64,000 nucleotides of DNA from Salinicola endophyticus (GTDB lineage Bacteria; Pseudomonadota; Gammaproteobacteria; Pseudomonadales; Halomonadaceae): positions 1,240,001 to 1,304,000 of the forward strand of contig NZ_CP159578.1 of NCBI RefSeq assembly GCF_040536835.1, read 5' to 3'. The number at the start of each line of letters is the position of its first letter. Positions within the stretch are counted from its first letter, which is position 1. A model generated the notes under the pieces. The model was not told the DNA's origin. It ran no database searches and worked only from the letters and a program-made list of their open reading frames with translations. Both the position numbers and the translations under genes were made by a program. Below are positions 29,149-38,018 of the stretch, piece after piece.

Positions 29149-30066
29149 ATGGCCGCCACCACCGCTTTCGAGATGCCCCCCAGCTCCATCGCTGCCCTGC
29201 AGGCGCTGGCGATCGCCGCACGCCGCGGCGAGGCCCAGGCCCCCAAGCTCACCCCCGGCGCGCTCAAACTGTTGGAACAACTGCTGGGCGACCCCGAGTC
29301 GGCCGCCAGCTTGAGTATCTCGGCGCTGGCCGAGCGCAACGGAGTCAACGCCTCCAGCCTGACCCGTCTGGCCCACGCCCTGGAGCTCGCCGGCTTCAAG
29401 GCGCTGCAGGCGCTGTTTCGCGCCGATGCCGCCAGCGGTGCCTTCTACTCCACCCGTGCCGAGCGCCTGCTCGACCTCAGCCACAGCGCCGTGAGCGAGG
29501 CCGGTGGCCCGCAGCAGCAGCTGCTGTGGGACGAGGAGTCGAGCAATCTGGCGCGGACGCTGGAGCACCTGCACGAGAAGCAGCTGGCGCGGGCCGTGCA
29601 GGCACTGATCGAGGCGCGGCGCATCCATGTGGTCGGGCAGCGTGCCTGCTTCGCCGGGGCCCACTATCTCGCCTACTACCTCGGCTATGTGCGCGGCGAC
29701 GTGCGCCTGATCGACTCCCTCGGCGGCACCAATCTGGAGCTTTCGCGGGAGCTCGGCGAAGACGATCTGGTGGTCGGCATCGCCTACCGCCCCGAGACAC
29801 GGGTCAGCGTGGATTACTGCCAGCAGGCGCAGGAGCAGGGGGCGCGGCTGCTGGCGCTGACCAACCATCCCGCATCACGCCTGGCCGAGATGGCCTGGCT
29901 GACCCTGGTAGCCCAGGCCCAGGGGCCGTTCTTCTTCAACCCCATGGGCAGCCTGTTCGTCATCATCGAAACGCTGCTGGCGCGCATGGCGCACGACATG
30001 GGCGCTGATGCGGTGGCCTCGATCCGACGTCGCGAGGCCATGATCGCGCGCTGGCAGGTCGAGTAA
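29149..30066 (+). CDS. MurR/RpiR-family transcriptional regulator
   Basis: This 305-residue protein has an N-terminal RpiR-type helix-turn-helix (about residues 40-100, LSISALAERNGVNASSLTRLAHALELAGF) and a C-terminal SIS domain (about 150-280, RRIHVVGQRACFAGAHYLAYYLGYV), which usually senses a phosphosugar or related metabolite. GGGAGGACGGTC precedes the ATG. It is followed after 135 bp by an aminotransferase gene on the same strand, which may be a target; the ligand is unknown. Confidence 0.9.
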   Translation: MAATTAFEMPPSSIAALQALAIAARRGEAQAPKLTPGALKLLEQLLGDPESAASLSISALAERNGVNASSLTRLAHALELAGFKALQALFRADAASGAFYSTRAERLLDLSHSAVSEAGGPQQQLLWDEESSNLARTLEHLHEKQLARAVQALIEARRIHVVGQRACFAGAHYLAYYLGYVRGDVRLIDSLGGTNLELSRELGEDDLVVGIAYRPETRVSVDYCQQAQEQGARLLALTNHPASRLAEMAWLTLVAQAQGPFFFNPMGSLFVIIETLLARMAHDMGADAVASIRRREAMIARWQVE

Positions 30067-30201
30067 GCCGTGGCCGCCGATGCGCGTCCGGCCACCACCA
30101 CTCACCGCCGCACGCAGCAGGCCAATGGCATCCGCTGAGGCTGCATTCGACCCCGTTGCCCCCGACCCCGTTACACTTACCTATCTAGGAGCCACCCGCG
30201 C

Positions 30202-31497
30202 ATGACCGCTTCTCCCGGGCTCGCCGCCGAGCACCTGGCCGCCGCCTACCGGCAAGACGCCAACGCCACGCCGGCATCGGATACGCTGCTGATCAACGAA
30301 CAGTCCCGTCTGCGCGAGTCGCAGGGGCAGCGGATCGTCAAGTTCGGTTTCGGTCAGTCACCGTTCCCGGTCTTCGGGGCGGCGGTGGAGGCGCTCTCCA
30401 CCCATGCCGCCAGCAAGGCCTATCTGCCGGTACAGGGGCTGGCGGCGCTGCGTGAGCAGGTGGCGGCGTTCCATCGCGAGCTCGACGCCACCGAGTGGCT
30501 GGCGGAGCGGGTGCTGATCGGCCCCGGCAGCAAGTTATTGCTGTTCGCGCTGATCAAGGCGCTGCCGGCGGCCGAGATCCTGATCCCGGCCCCGGCCTGG
30601 GTCTCCTATGCGCCGCAGGCGCGCCTGGCGGGGCAGCCCGCGGTCAAGCTGGAGGCGAGCTTCGACTCGCGCTGGCAGATCTCGCCGCAGCAGCTCGACG
30701 CCCACTGCCGCGCCGGCGGCCCGCGTACCCGTCTGCTGATCCTCAATGCCCCGGGCAATCCCACCGGGCTGTCGCCGGACGCCGACCACCAGGCCGCGCT
30801 GGCCGAGGTGGCGCGACGCCATGGCATCATCGTGCTGGCCGACGAGATCTACGCGCCGCTGCACCATCAGGGCGCCCACCGCGCCTTTGCGCGCGACTAT
30901 CCCGAAGCCACGGTGACCACCAGCGGCCTCTCCAAGTGGTGTGGCGCCGGCGGCTGGCGGCTCGGCGTGATGCAGGTGCCGCCGGCGCTGGGCGAAGAGA
31001 TGATGGCGCGGCTGCTGGGCATTGCCTCCGAGACCTGGTCGAGCGTGGCCAGCCCGGTGCAGGAAGCGGCCTGCGTCGCCTATCGTCACACGCCGCAGCT
31101 GGACGCCTATCTTCAGCGCCAGCGCGCCTGGCTGGCGCTGATCGGCCAGTGGTGCAGTGCCGAACTCAATGCCGCGGGCATTCGCGTCCACGCCCCGGAC
31201 GGCGGCTTCTATCTGTTCCCCGATTTCGAGGCGCAGCGTGACCGGCTCGCGGCGCGCGGCATCCACACCAGCGTCGAGCTCACCGCCCGCCTGCTCGAGG
31301 AGACCGGCGTGGCGCTGCTGCCCGGGTCGGCCTTCGGCTGTGCACCCACGCAGCTGACTGCCAGGCTGGCCTATGTCGACTTCGACGGCGAGCAGCTCCT
31401 GGGTCAGGACCCGGCGCGGCTCGAAGCGCCGCTGCAGGTGGCGGCTCTGGCCCGGGTCCGCGACGGTATCCACGCCCTCGTCGAGTGGCTATCCTGA
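30202..31497 (+). CDS. pyridoxal-phosphate aminotransferase, class I/II
   Basis: This 431-residue fold-type I aminotransferase shows the conserved NAPGNPTGLSPD stretch, the aspartate/tyrosine pair in LADEIYAPLHHQG and the PLP lysine in TTSGLSKWCGAGGWRLG (about residue 250). An arginine near the end (LTARLAYVDFDG) is in place to hold the substrate carboxylate. It transfers amino groups between an amino acid and a 2-oxo acid; the specific substrate cannot be read. CTAGGAGCCACCCGC precedes the ATG. It lies downstream of the RpiR regulator. Confidence 0.9.
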   Translation: MTASPGLAAEHLAAAYRQDANATPASDTLLINEQSRLRESQGQRIVKFGFGQSPFPVFGAAVEALSTHAASKAYLPVQGLAALREQVAAFHRELDATEWLAERVLIGPGSKLLLFALIKALPAAEILIPAPAWVSYAPQARLAGQPAVKLEASFDSRWQISPQQLDAHCRAGGPRTRLLILNAPGNPTGLSPDADHQAALAEVARRHGIIVLADEIYAPLHHQGAHRAFARDYPEATVTTSGLSKWCGAGGWRLGVMQVPPALGEEMMARLLGIASETWSSVASPVQEAACVAYRHTPQLDAYLQRQRAWLALIGQWCSAELNAAGIRVHAPDGGFYLFPDFEAQRDRLAARGIHTSVELTARLLEETGVALLPGSAFGCAPTQLTARLAYVDFDGEQLLGQDPARLEAPLQVAALARVRDGIHALVEWLS

Positions 31498-31678
31498 GAA
31501 GGGGTGTGCCGCCGCCGGCATGAGCGAGGCTGCTGGCCGATGGCCGCAGCGTTTTCTCGGCCTGCCAGAAAGCGCGGGACACATTTCATTGCCGAGAGAA
31601 ACACTTTCTATGGGAACTCTCGGCCATGTGCGGCATCCCAACTAGGCACATGCAGCAAATCGACTTCTGGAGGATTGA

Positions 31679-32059
31679 ATGCAACGGATCACTGCGTTTC
31701 TCGCGGCAGCCATGATGACCACCGGTCTGGCCAGCGCCCCGGTCATGGCCCAGGACACCGCCGACAGCGCCGCCAAGACTCAGGCGCCGGCGAAAAACTT
31801 CTCCGACGAGCAGCTGCAGCACTTCGCTGACGCCTCGCAGCAGATCGCCTCGATCTCGCAGGACTACACCGAGCAGCTGCAAAATGCCTCCGACGAAGGC
31901 CAGCAGCAGAAAATTCGTCAGCAGGCCAACGACGAGATGGTCGAGGCCGTGAAGGACAACGAGATGAGCGTCGAGCAGTTCAACGCCATCGGGCAAGCCA
32001 TCCAGCAGGACCCGCAGTTGATGCAGCGGGTACAGGGCATGGTGCAGAAGAAGCAGTAA
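31679..32059 (+). CDS. secreted DUF4168-domain protein
   Basis: This 126-residue protein has a signal peptide (cleavage near PVMA-Q) followed by a glutamine- and aspartate-rich helical DUF4168 domain (NFSDEQLQHFADASQQI ... MSVEQFNAIGQAIQQDP). It is probably a small periplasmic or cell-surface protein of unknown function, a family common in halophilic gammaproteobacteria and cyanobacteria. TGGAGGATTGA precedes the ATG. A strong terminator follows, so it is a single-gene unit. Confidence 0.85.
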   Translation: MQRITAFLAAAMMTTGLASAPVMAQDTADSAAKTQAPAKNFSDEQLQHFADASQQIASISQDYTEQLQNASDEGQQQKIRQQANDEMVEAVKDNEMSVEQFNAIGQAIQQDPQLMQRVQGMVQKKQ

Positions 32060-32080
32060 GCGACGCTCACCAGCGCCTGA

Positions 32081-32124
32081 AGCGCCCCGCCCCGGATCGT
32101 CCGGGGCGGGGCGCTCTGCTTTTG
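32081..32124 (+). terminator. strong terminator of the DUF4168 gene
   Basis: Perfect 15-bp arms (AGCGCCCCGCCCCGG and its complement) with a 5-base loop, then CTGCTTTT, 22 bases after the stop codon. Confidence 0.92.
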
Positions 32125-32206
32125 GCGTTCAATTCTGGGGCGCTGGAGTTCTGAGATGCCAGAATCTGATCACGGGGGCGGCAGTATCGGGTCCACCAGC
32201 GTGGCC

Positions 32207-32237
32207 AAAAAAAACCGCCGATCACAGGATCGGCGGT
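32207..32237 (-). terminator. terminator of the PRC-barrel gene
   Basis: Arms ACCGCCGAT / ATCGGCGGT with a 6-base loop, followed on the minus strand by a run of eight T. Confidence 0.9.
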
Positions 32238-32298
32238 CTGGTTTCGGCAACCCATGAGGTCATCTCATGTCATCGCACCTCATGGCTGCGACGACGGC

Positions 32299-32841
32299 TC
32301 AGTTGTTGCCGTCGATGGCATTGCTGGCATCACGCAGCAGGTTGGAGGTAGCCTCCTTGGTGCTCTGCCAGGCGCTGGAGGCGCCCTGTTTGGTCTGCTC
32401 CCAGGCCTGCGCGGCATTGGTCTTGGCCTGCTTCCACCAGTCGTTGGTGTACTCGGGCTGCTGCTTCAGGGCACCCTGGTCGAGATCCAGTACCACGCGG
32501 TACTCGATGTCATCGAGATTGTCGGCGTGAACCGTCTCGACGGTGAAGTCGCCTTTCTGGACCACGAACTCGCGATCGCCCATGTCGAGCACGCCACCGG
32601 CTTCGATCACCAGCGCCTGCACGCTCATGTCTTCGCCCAGCAGAATGTCTTCGACATCGCCGATGTCGTCCTTGGGCGCACTCTTCAGATAGACGTCGGC
32701 GTCCATCAGCTCCCCGGCGGAGTAGAGCCCCTGCAGGTCATGCTTGGCGGTGTCCTGGGCCAGGGCGGCCTGGGACATGGCGGCGGAGCCGGCGACCAGC
32801 GCGGCGGCACCCAGAGTCTGCTTCCATGACAGTTTTTGCAT
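32299..32841 (-). CDS. secreted PRC-barrel-domain protein
   Basis: This protein of about 180 residues has a signal peptide (cleavage near AALA-Q) and a PRC-barrel-like domain (YSAGELMDADVYL ... DIGDVEDILLGEDMSVQALVIEAGG). The C-terminal 60 residues are helical and rich in Trp, Gln and Lys (DWWKQAKTNAAQAWEQTKQG). The start at 32841 follows AAGGAGACGAAG. PRC-barrel proteins of this kind are often stress-related envelope proteins; the function here is unknown. It has its own terminator, facing that of the DUF4168 gene. Confidence 0.85.
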   Translation of the reverse strand: MQKLSWKQTLGAAALVAGSAAMSQAALAQDTAKHDLQGLYSAGELMDADVYLKSAPKDDIGDVEDILLGEDMSVQALVIEAGGVLDMGDREFVVQKGDFTVETVHADNLDDIEYRVVLDLDQGALKQQPEYTNDWWKQAKTNAAQAWEQTKQGASSAWQSTKEATSNLLRDASNAIDGNN

Positions 32842-32973
32842 CTTCGTCTCCTTGCCTGAAGGCTCCATTGACGAACCAATATCCTTGGCAACCTGCGGTA
32901 ATACTTTGAAAAACCGTCAGATTACGTACTGTAATATAGTCGTTGAGTGGGCCTTTGCAAGGTGCCTGCGAGC

Positions 32974-33855
32974 TTAGCTCGGCAATAGGAACGCCAGCTC
33001 CAGCGGCAAATAAACGAACGCCAGCAGCGTCGAGCAGAACACCAGGCTGGCGACGTACTCCGGCTCGCGCCGGGCGCGCTGGGCGAACAGATAGTTGTAG
33101 ACTGCCACCGGCATGCTCATCTGCAGCGCCACGGCGCTGGCGGCGAGTGGCGGCAGGCCGAGCAGGGCGGCAATGCCGAAGGAGAGCCCCAGGGCGATGG
33201 GCACCCGGCACAGGGTGAAGATCAGCCCGGAGGAGAGGTTGCGCGCCTGGATGCTGGCCAGCGAGACCCCCAGGGTGATCAGCATCAGCGGAATGGTCAG
33301 CCCGGAGAGCAGATGCACGGTGTTGCCGAGCCAGGCCGGCAGCGGGGTGCCGCTGAGCAGAAACAGCAGGGAGAGGGCGATGCTGTAGAGCGTGGGATTT
33401 TTCAGCAGCGCCTTCCACGGGTTGCCCCGCGACGCCATCATCATGCCGACGGTGAACTGGATCAGGGCGTTGGCGACCCAGGCGGTCATGGCGTAGGTGA
33501 AGCCGGCATGGCCAAAGGCGTAGAGCGATACCGGCAGCCCCATATTGCCGGTGTTGGGGTACATCATGGGGGAGAGGATCACCCGCCACGACTTGTTCAG
33601 CAGGCGCGCCACGCCCAGGCTCGCCAGCGCCAGCCCGGCGAGCACCAGCAAGGTCGCCAGCAGGGTCATGCCGAAATCGCCCGGGTCGACATCGGCATTG
33701 GCCAGCGAGGCGAGCACCAGCGCCGGGGTGCCGACGTTGAACACCAGCTTGGTCACGAACTCGGTGGGGTAACTGTAGCCGAGTCGAATCCAGCCGAAGC
33801 CGATGCTCGCGCCGGCCAGCACCGGCGCCATCACGGCGAAGAGTTGAGCGAGCAT
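32974..33855 (-). CDS. AEC-family transporter
   Basis: This 293-residue membrane protein has about ten hydrophobic segments in the five-plus-five layout of the auxin efflux carrier family (FVTKLVFNVGTPALVLASLANAD, MYPNTGNMGLPVSLYAFGHAGF). Bacterial members carry malate, malonate or other small organic anions; the substrate here is unknown. It stands alone between the PRC-barrel gene and the quinone-reductase gene. Confidence 0.9.
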   Translation of the reverse strand: MLAQLFAVMAPVLAGASIGFGWIRLGYSYPTEFVTKLVFNVGTPALVLASLANADVDPGDFGMTLLATLLVLAGLALASLGVARLLNKSWRVILSPMMYPNTGNMGLPVSLYAFGHAGFTYAMTAWVANALIQFTVGMMMASRGNPWKALLKNPTLYSIALSLLFLLSGTPLPAWLGNTVHLLSGLTIPLMLITLGVSLASIQARNLSSGLIFTLCRVPIALGLSFGIAALLGLPPLAASAVALQMSMPVAVYNYLFAQRARREPEYVASLVFCSTLLAFVYLPLELAFLLPS

Positions 33856-33984
33856 GCGGGCGTTTCCCCATCAGCGGTGACAATGCGACCCGGGCAAACG
33901 CCGGCAGGGTCCAGGCGCGCCATTGTCGTCAATCCCGCGGCGGCGTCAATTCGCAGCCCCCGGCCGCCGCCACCGCGATGGCGA

Positions 33985-35010
33985 TCAGCTCCGTGTCACC
34001 TCGAGCACGATGCGCCCGTGATGATTGGCGCAGGTCTCCAGATAGCGATGCGCCTCGATCACCTCGCCGAAATCGAAGCAGTGGTCGATCTGCGGGCGCA
34101 GCTCGCCGGCCAGGGTCATGCGCTCGACGTCGGCAATCGCCCGCGTCAGCGCCGGGCGATTCTGGGGAATCCCCAGCTCCGGCTTGCCGCTGAAGTTGGA
34201 GAGGCTGTGGACGTGGAACTGGATGTTCTTGCGGAACGCCGCCTGCGCCGGGAACGAGGTCTCGTTGCCGCCGAGCAGGCCATACAGGATCAGCCGCCCG
34301 CGCGGCGCCATCACCTCGCCCAGCAGGTTGAACTGCGGGCCACCGAGAGCATCCAGGGCGACGTCGACGCCCTGGCCGTCGGTGAGCTTGGTCACTTTCT
34401 TGACCAGGTCCTGGGTCTCGGTATGCACCACCGCGTCGGCACCCAGCGACTTCAGATAGTCGATGGCGCCTTCGTGGGGCGTCGCCGCGATCACCCGGGC
34501 GCCCAAGGCGTGGGCCACCTGCACCGCGTAGGGGCCGCCGATATGGCAGGCGCCGGTGATCAGGACGGTCTCGCCGGGTTCCAGCGCGGCGACCTCGCGG
34601 AAGCCGAGCCAACTGACCAGAGAGGGCAGATAGTGCACGCTCGCCTCGATCGCCGAGAGCTGGCTCGGGTAGGCGATCAGCGCCTCCACCGGGAGCAGCG
34701 TATGTTCGGCGTAGGTGGCGTAGCGGTTAGGGTCGAAGGCGGGGATCGACGCGACCCGGTCGCCGGGGCGGAAGGCCTCGACGTCGGGCCCGACGGCGAC
34801 CACGCGCCCGGCCATCTCGGTGCCCAGACCCGCGGGCAGGGTGGCGCGGGTCGGCCCCATGTTGCGCCGCCAGAGCACATCGTGCCAGTTGACCCCGATC
34901 GCCTCAGTGGCGACCGCGACTTCCCCCGCAGCGGGTTCCCGCTCAGGAGTCTCGATGAGGTCGAGGACCTCGGCACCGCCGAATCGTTGAAATTGTATCG
35001 TGCGTGACAT
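33985..35010 (-). CDS. NADPH:quinone-reductase-like alcohol dehydrogenase (MDR family)
   Basis: This 341-residue protein belongs to the zeta-crystallin-like medium-chain dehydrogenases: GroES-like N-terminus (GEVAVATEAIGVNWHDVLWR), a GLGTEMAGRVVAVGPDV stretch, and a Rossmann segment ETVLITGACHIGGPYAVQVAHALGA. The zinc-ligand cysteines of true alcohol dehydrogenases are missing at the usual places, so a zinc-free quinone or enone reductase is likely. It is divergent from a LysR gene that may control it in response to electrophiles. The C-terminus ends GRIVLEVTRS, as usual. Confidence 0.9.
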   Translation of the reverse strand: MSRTIQFQRFGGAEVLDLIETPEREPAAGEVAVATEAIGVNWHDVLWRRNMGPTRATLPAGLGTEMAGRVVAVGPDVEAFRPGDRVASIPAFDPNRYATYAEHTLLPVEALIAYPSQLSAIEASVHYLPSLVSWLGFREVAALEPGETVLITGACHIGGPYAVQVAHALGARVIAATPHEGAIDYLKSLGADAVVHTETQDLVKKVTKLTDGQGVDVALDALGGPQFNLLGEVMAPRGRLILYGLLGGNETSFPAQAAFRKNIQFHVHSLSNFSGKPELGIPQNRPALTRAIADVERMTLAGELRPQIDHCFDFGEVIEAHRYLETCANHHGRIVLEVTRS

Positions 35011-35232
35011 GGCACACCTTGGGCGTTCCGAATCTATTGCCCGACTCTATCGATGATGACCGCGACACACTATGCTCGATCATCGATACTGGCTATAACG
35101 CGTATCGATAACCGCGATGAGACGCCGGTATTCGCCGCCGCTACCCTCGGACCCAGGTGCCGGGGGAGCAGGCCTGTGCGAGTGATCCGCTGCCGTGTGG
35201 TGGGAGATGCGAAGGGCTAGGCAAGGGAGTGG

Positions 35233-36141
35233 GTGATGAATCGAAGCGACCTGCGTGGTGTCGACTTCAAACTGCTGGTGGTCTTCGAAACCCTGATGCA
35301 GGAGCGCAGCGTCTCCCGGGCGGCGGAGCGGCTGTTCCTGGGCCAGCCGGCGACCAGCGCCGCGCTGGGGCGGCTGCGCGACGTATTCGGCGATCCGCTG
35401 CTGGTGCGTACCGGGCGCCAGATGGTGCCTACGGCGCGGGCGCTGGAGATCTATGATCAGCTGCAGCCGGCGCTGGATGCGATCTCCAGCGTGCTCAGCC
35501 GCACCAGCAGCTTCGACCCTGCCAGCAGCGAAGCGGTGTTCCGTGTCGGCTTCAGTGACGATATCGAGTTCGCCCTGCTGCCGGCGCTGCTCAAGCGCCT
35601 GCGTACCGAAGCGCCGGGTATCGTGCTGGTGGTGCGCCGGGCCGACTTCCACCTCATGCCGCAACTGCTCAATACCGGCGAGATCACCGTCGCCGCCGGC
35701 TATGCCCGCGATCTGCCGGCCAACGCCAAGCAGAAGATCCTGCGCCGCTCCCGTGCCAAGGTGCTGCGCGCCGATGGCCGCCCCGGTGCGCTGACCCTGG
35801 ACGACTACTGCGAGCGCCCCCATGTGCTGGTCTCCTTCGACGGCGATCTGCACGGCTATGTCGACGATCTCCTGGCCGCCCACGGGCGCCAGCGCCGGAT
35901 CGTGCTTGCCGTGCCGCAGTTCAACAGCCTCGCCTCGCTGCTGCAGGAGACCGACATGCTCGCCACGGTACCGGACTACGCCGCCGACGTGCTCGCCGCC
36001 CAGGGCGGGCTGCGCGTCGACGAGCTGCCGCTGGCGCGTGACCCTTCGCCGCTGAGCATGGTGTGGCAGAGCGTCTACGACAACGATCCCGCCGAGCGCT
36101 GGCTGCGCTCGCGGATTCAGATGATGTTCGCAGACGATTAA
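35233..36141 (+). CDS. LysR-family regulator, divergent from the quinone reductase
   Basis: This 302-residue LysR protein begins with the helix-turn-helix RSVSRAAERLFLGQPATSAALGRL followed by the effector domain. The start is either GTG at 35233 or the next codon, ATG at 35236; AAGGGA lies 8 bases upstream. The N-terminus VDFKLLVVFETLMQERS is typical of the NodD/LinR-like branch. Divergent orientation over 222 bp from the MDR reductase suggests that gene as its target. The downstream ABC exporter has its own promoter. Confidence 0.88.
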   Translation: MMNRSDLRGVDFKLLVVFETLMQERSVSRAAERLFLGQPATSAALGRLRDVFGDPLLVRTGRQMVPTARALEIYDQLQPALDAISSVLSRTSSFDPASSEAVFRVGFSDDIEFALLPALLKRLRTEAPGIVLVVRRADFHLMPQLLNTGEITVAAGYARDLPANAKQKILRRSRAKVLRADGRPGALTLDDYCERPHVLVSFDGDLHGYVDDLLAAHGRQRRIVLAVPQFNSLASLLQETDMLATVPDYAADVLAAQGGLRVDELPLARDPSPLSMVWQSVYDNDPAERWLRSRIQMMFADD

Positions 36142-36229
36142 GCGTGCATGTCCATACTCATCTGACGATGGGCGTCGGGGGCAGGGCAAAGCGTGGGTCC
36201 TTTGCCAGGGATGGCAAAGGTAGCGCCCA

Positions 36230-36240
36230 GGGGGGGGGGG
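36230..36240. repeat. 11-G homopolymer tract
   Basis: Eleven consecutive G bases lie six bases upstream of a TTGACT -35-like hexamer for the ABC exporter gene. Slippage in such tracts can change promoter strength. Confidence 0.9.
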
Positions 36241-36246
36241 CGCGGC

Positions 36247-36280
36247 TTGACTTTGTGGGTGTAGATCAGAATCATTCGCG
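36247..36280 (+). promoter_or_regulatory. putative promoter overlapped by a Fur-like site
   Basis: TTGACT (36247-36252) and AATCAT (36270-36275) are spaced by 17 bases. The -10 region lies in GATCAGAATCATTCGC, which partly matches the Fur box. Both calls are by eye and weak individually. Confidence 0.4.
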
Positions 36281-36331
36281 CTTGCCGGCCGTCCCACGGG
36301 CGGAGCCATTTTCGCCACCCACAGGATCGGC

Positions 36332-38014
36332 ATGGAACTACTGCGCGTCGTCTTCCGTCACTACCGCTGGCCGTTCGTCGGCGTCATGCTGCTCAGCCTG
36401 CTCAGCGCGGTGCTGGGGATCGGCGTGATCGCCTTCATCAACCATGCGCTGATCGCCACCGAGGCCGGTGCCGGCGACAGCCGCGTGCTGACCACCCTGG
36501 TACCGTTCATCGGCCTGGTGGCGCTGCTGCTGGCGGTGACCCTGGGCTCGCAGCTGGCGCTCACCACGCTGGGCCATCACTTCGTCTATCGCCTGCGCGG
36601 GCGTCTGATCAAGCGCATCCTCGACACCGACATCGAACGCCTGGAGCAGCTCGGCAGCGCGCATCTGCTGGCGAGCCTGTCCAGCGATATCCGCAATATC
36701 ACCATCGCCTTCGTGCGGTTACCGGAGCTGGTCCAGGGGGTGATCATCACCCTGGCCTCGGTGGCCTATCTGTTTTGGCTGTCGCCGCCGCTGCTGATGG
36801 TCACCGCGGTGTGGATCGCCATCACCATGCTGGTGGGGTGGTGGCTGGTGTCGCAGGTCTATCACCATATCCATATCACCCGCACCACCGACGACCGCCT
36901 CTATCGCGACTACGAGACGGTGATCCACGGCCGCAAGGAGCTGTCGCTCAACCGCGACCGCGCGCGGCATCTGCTGGAGGAGGTGTATGACACCCACGCC
37001 CGCATCTACCGCGACCACATCATCCGCGCCGACACCTGCCATCTGAGTGCCGGCAACTGGACCAACATCATGATGCTCGGTGCCATCGGCGTGGTGTTCT
37101 TCCTCGCCAACGGACTGGGTTGGTCCAATACCGCGGTCGCCGCCACCTTCTCGCTGACGCTGTTGTTCCTGCGTTCGCCGCTGATCCAGGCGGTGGGGGC
37201 GACGCCGACCCTGATCACCGCCCAGGTCTCGTTCGACAAGCTGCGCGAGCTGGAACTGGCGCCTTACCGGCCCTCCTTCGACCTGGTCGAAGAGCACGGC
37301 GAGTGGCAGACGCTGGCACTGCGCGGGGTCACCTATCGCTACCCCGAGCGTGGCGGGCGTGAGGGCTTCGCGGTGGGCCCGCTCGACCTCGAGCTCGTCC
37401 GCGGCGAGCAGGTCTATCTGATCGGCGGTAACGGCAGCGGCAAGTCGACCCTGGCCAAGCTGCTGACCGGGCTCTACCGGCCGCATGCGGGGGAGATCCA
37501 GATCGACGGTGTGGCGGTCACCGAGGCCGAATGGCCGCGCTATCGTCAGCGCTTCGCCGCGGTCTATACCGACTTTCATCAGTTCGACCGGCTGATGGGG
37601 CCGCGCGGCGGGGCCGCCGATCCGGCGCTGCTCGACAACTGGCTGGAGACGCTGCAACTGGCGCGCAAGCTCGAGCTGGAGGCCGGCCAGGTGCTGGATA
37701 CCGAACTCTCCCAAGGGCAGCGCAAGCGCCTGGCACTGCTGATGGCACTGGTCGAGCAGCGTCAGATCCTGCTGCTCGACGAGTGGGCTGCGGATCAGGA
37801 CCCGCAGTTCCGTCGGGTCTTCTACCGCGAGCTGATGCCGCGCTTCCGCGAACTCGGCATCACCGTGTTCGCCATCAGTCACGACGACCACTACTTCGCC
37901 GAAGCCGATCGCCTGCTGGAAATGCGCGACGGCCGGCTTTACGAACTCACCGGCGAGGCGCGCGATCTCGCCAGCCGTGATGCGGTGGCGCGGATCGATA
38001 CCGCCTCTTCTTGA
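36332..38014 (+). CDS. cyclic-peptide/siderophore ABC exporter, YojI/PvdE-like
   Basis: This 560-residue protein joins six transmembrane segments (residues about 1-290) to an ABC ATPase. The nucleotide domain has Walker [10 protein letters not shown], signature [12 protein letters not shown] and Walker [14 protein letters not shown], the DEWAADQDP form being typical of the YojI/PvdE/SyrD cyclic-peptide exporter family. It should move a peptide or siderophore-like compound to the periplasm. No nonribosomal synthetase is in the window, so its cargo is unknown. A putative Fur-like site and an 11-G tract lie upstream. The next gene is convergent and only 4 bases away. Confidence 0.9.
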   Translation: MELLRVVFRHYRWPFVGVMLLSLLSAVLGIGVIAFINHALIATEAGAGDSRVLTTLVPFIGLVALLLAVTLGSQLALTTLGHHFVYRLRGRLIKRILDTDIERLEQLGSAHLLASLSSDIRNITIAFVRLPELVQGVIITLASVAYLFWLSPPLLMVTAVWIAITMLVGWWLVSQVYHHIHITRTTDDRLYRDYETVIHGRKELSLNRDRARHLLEEVYDTHARIYRDHIIRADTCHLSAGNWTNIMMLGAIGVVFFLANGLGWSNTAVAATFSLTLLFLRSPLIQAVGATPTLITAQVSFDKLRELELAPYRPSFDLVEEHGEWQTLALRGVTYRYPERGGREGFAVGPLDLELVRGEQVYLIGGNGSGKSTLAKLLTGLYRPHAGEIQIDGVAVTEAEWPRYRQRFAAVYTDFHQFDRLMGPRGGAADPALLDNWLETLQLARKLELEAGQVLDTELSQGQRKRLALLMALVEQRQILLLDEWAADQDPQFRRVFYRELMPRFRELGITVFAISHDDHYFAEADRLLEMRDGRLYELTGEARDLASRDAVARIDTASS

Positions 38015-38018
38015 GCGA

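Noticed and set aside
33313..35007. 564-codon open frame on the plus strand
   Set aside because: It lies antisense to the AEC transporter and the MDR reductase, both with clear family motifs.
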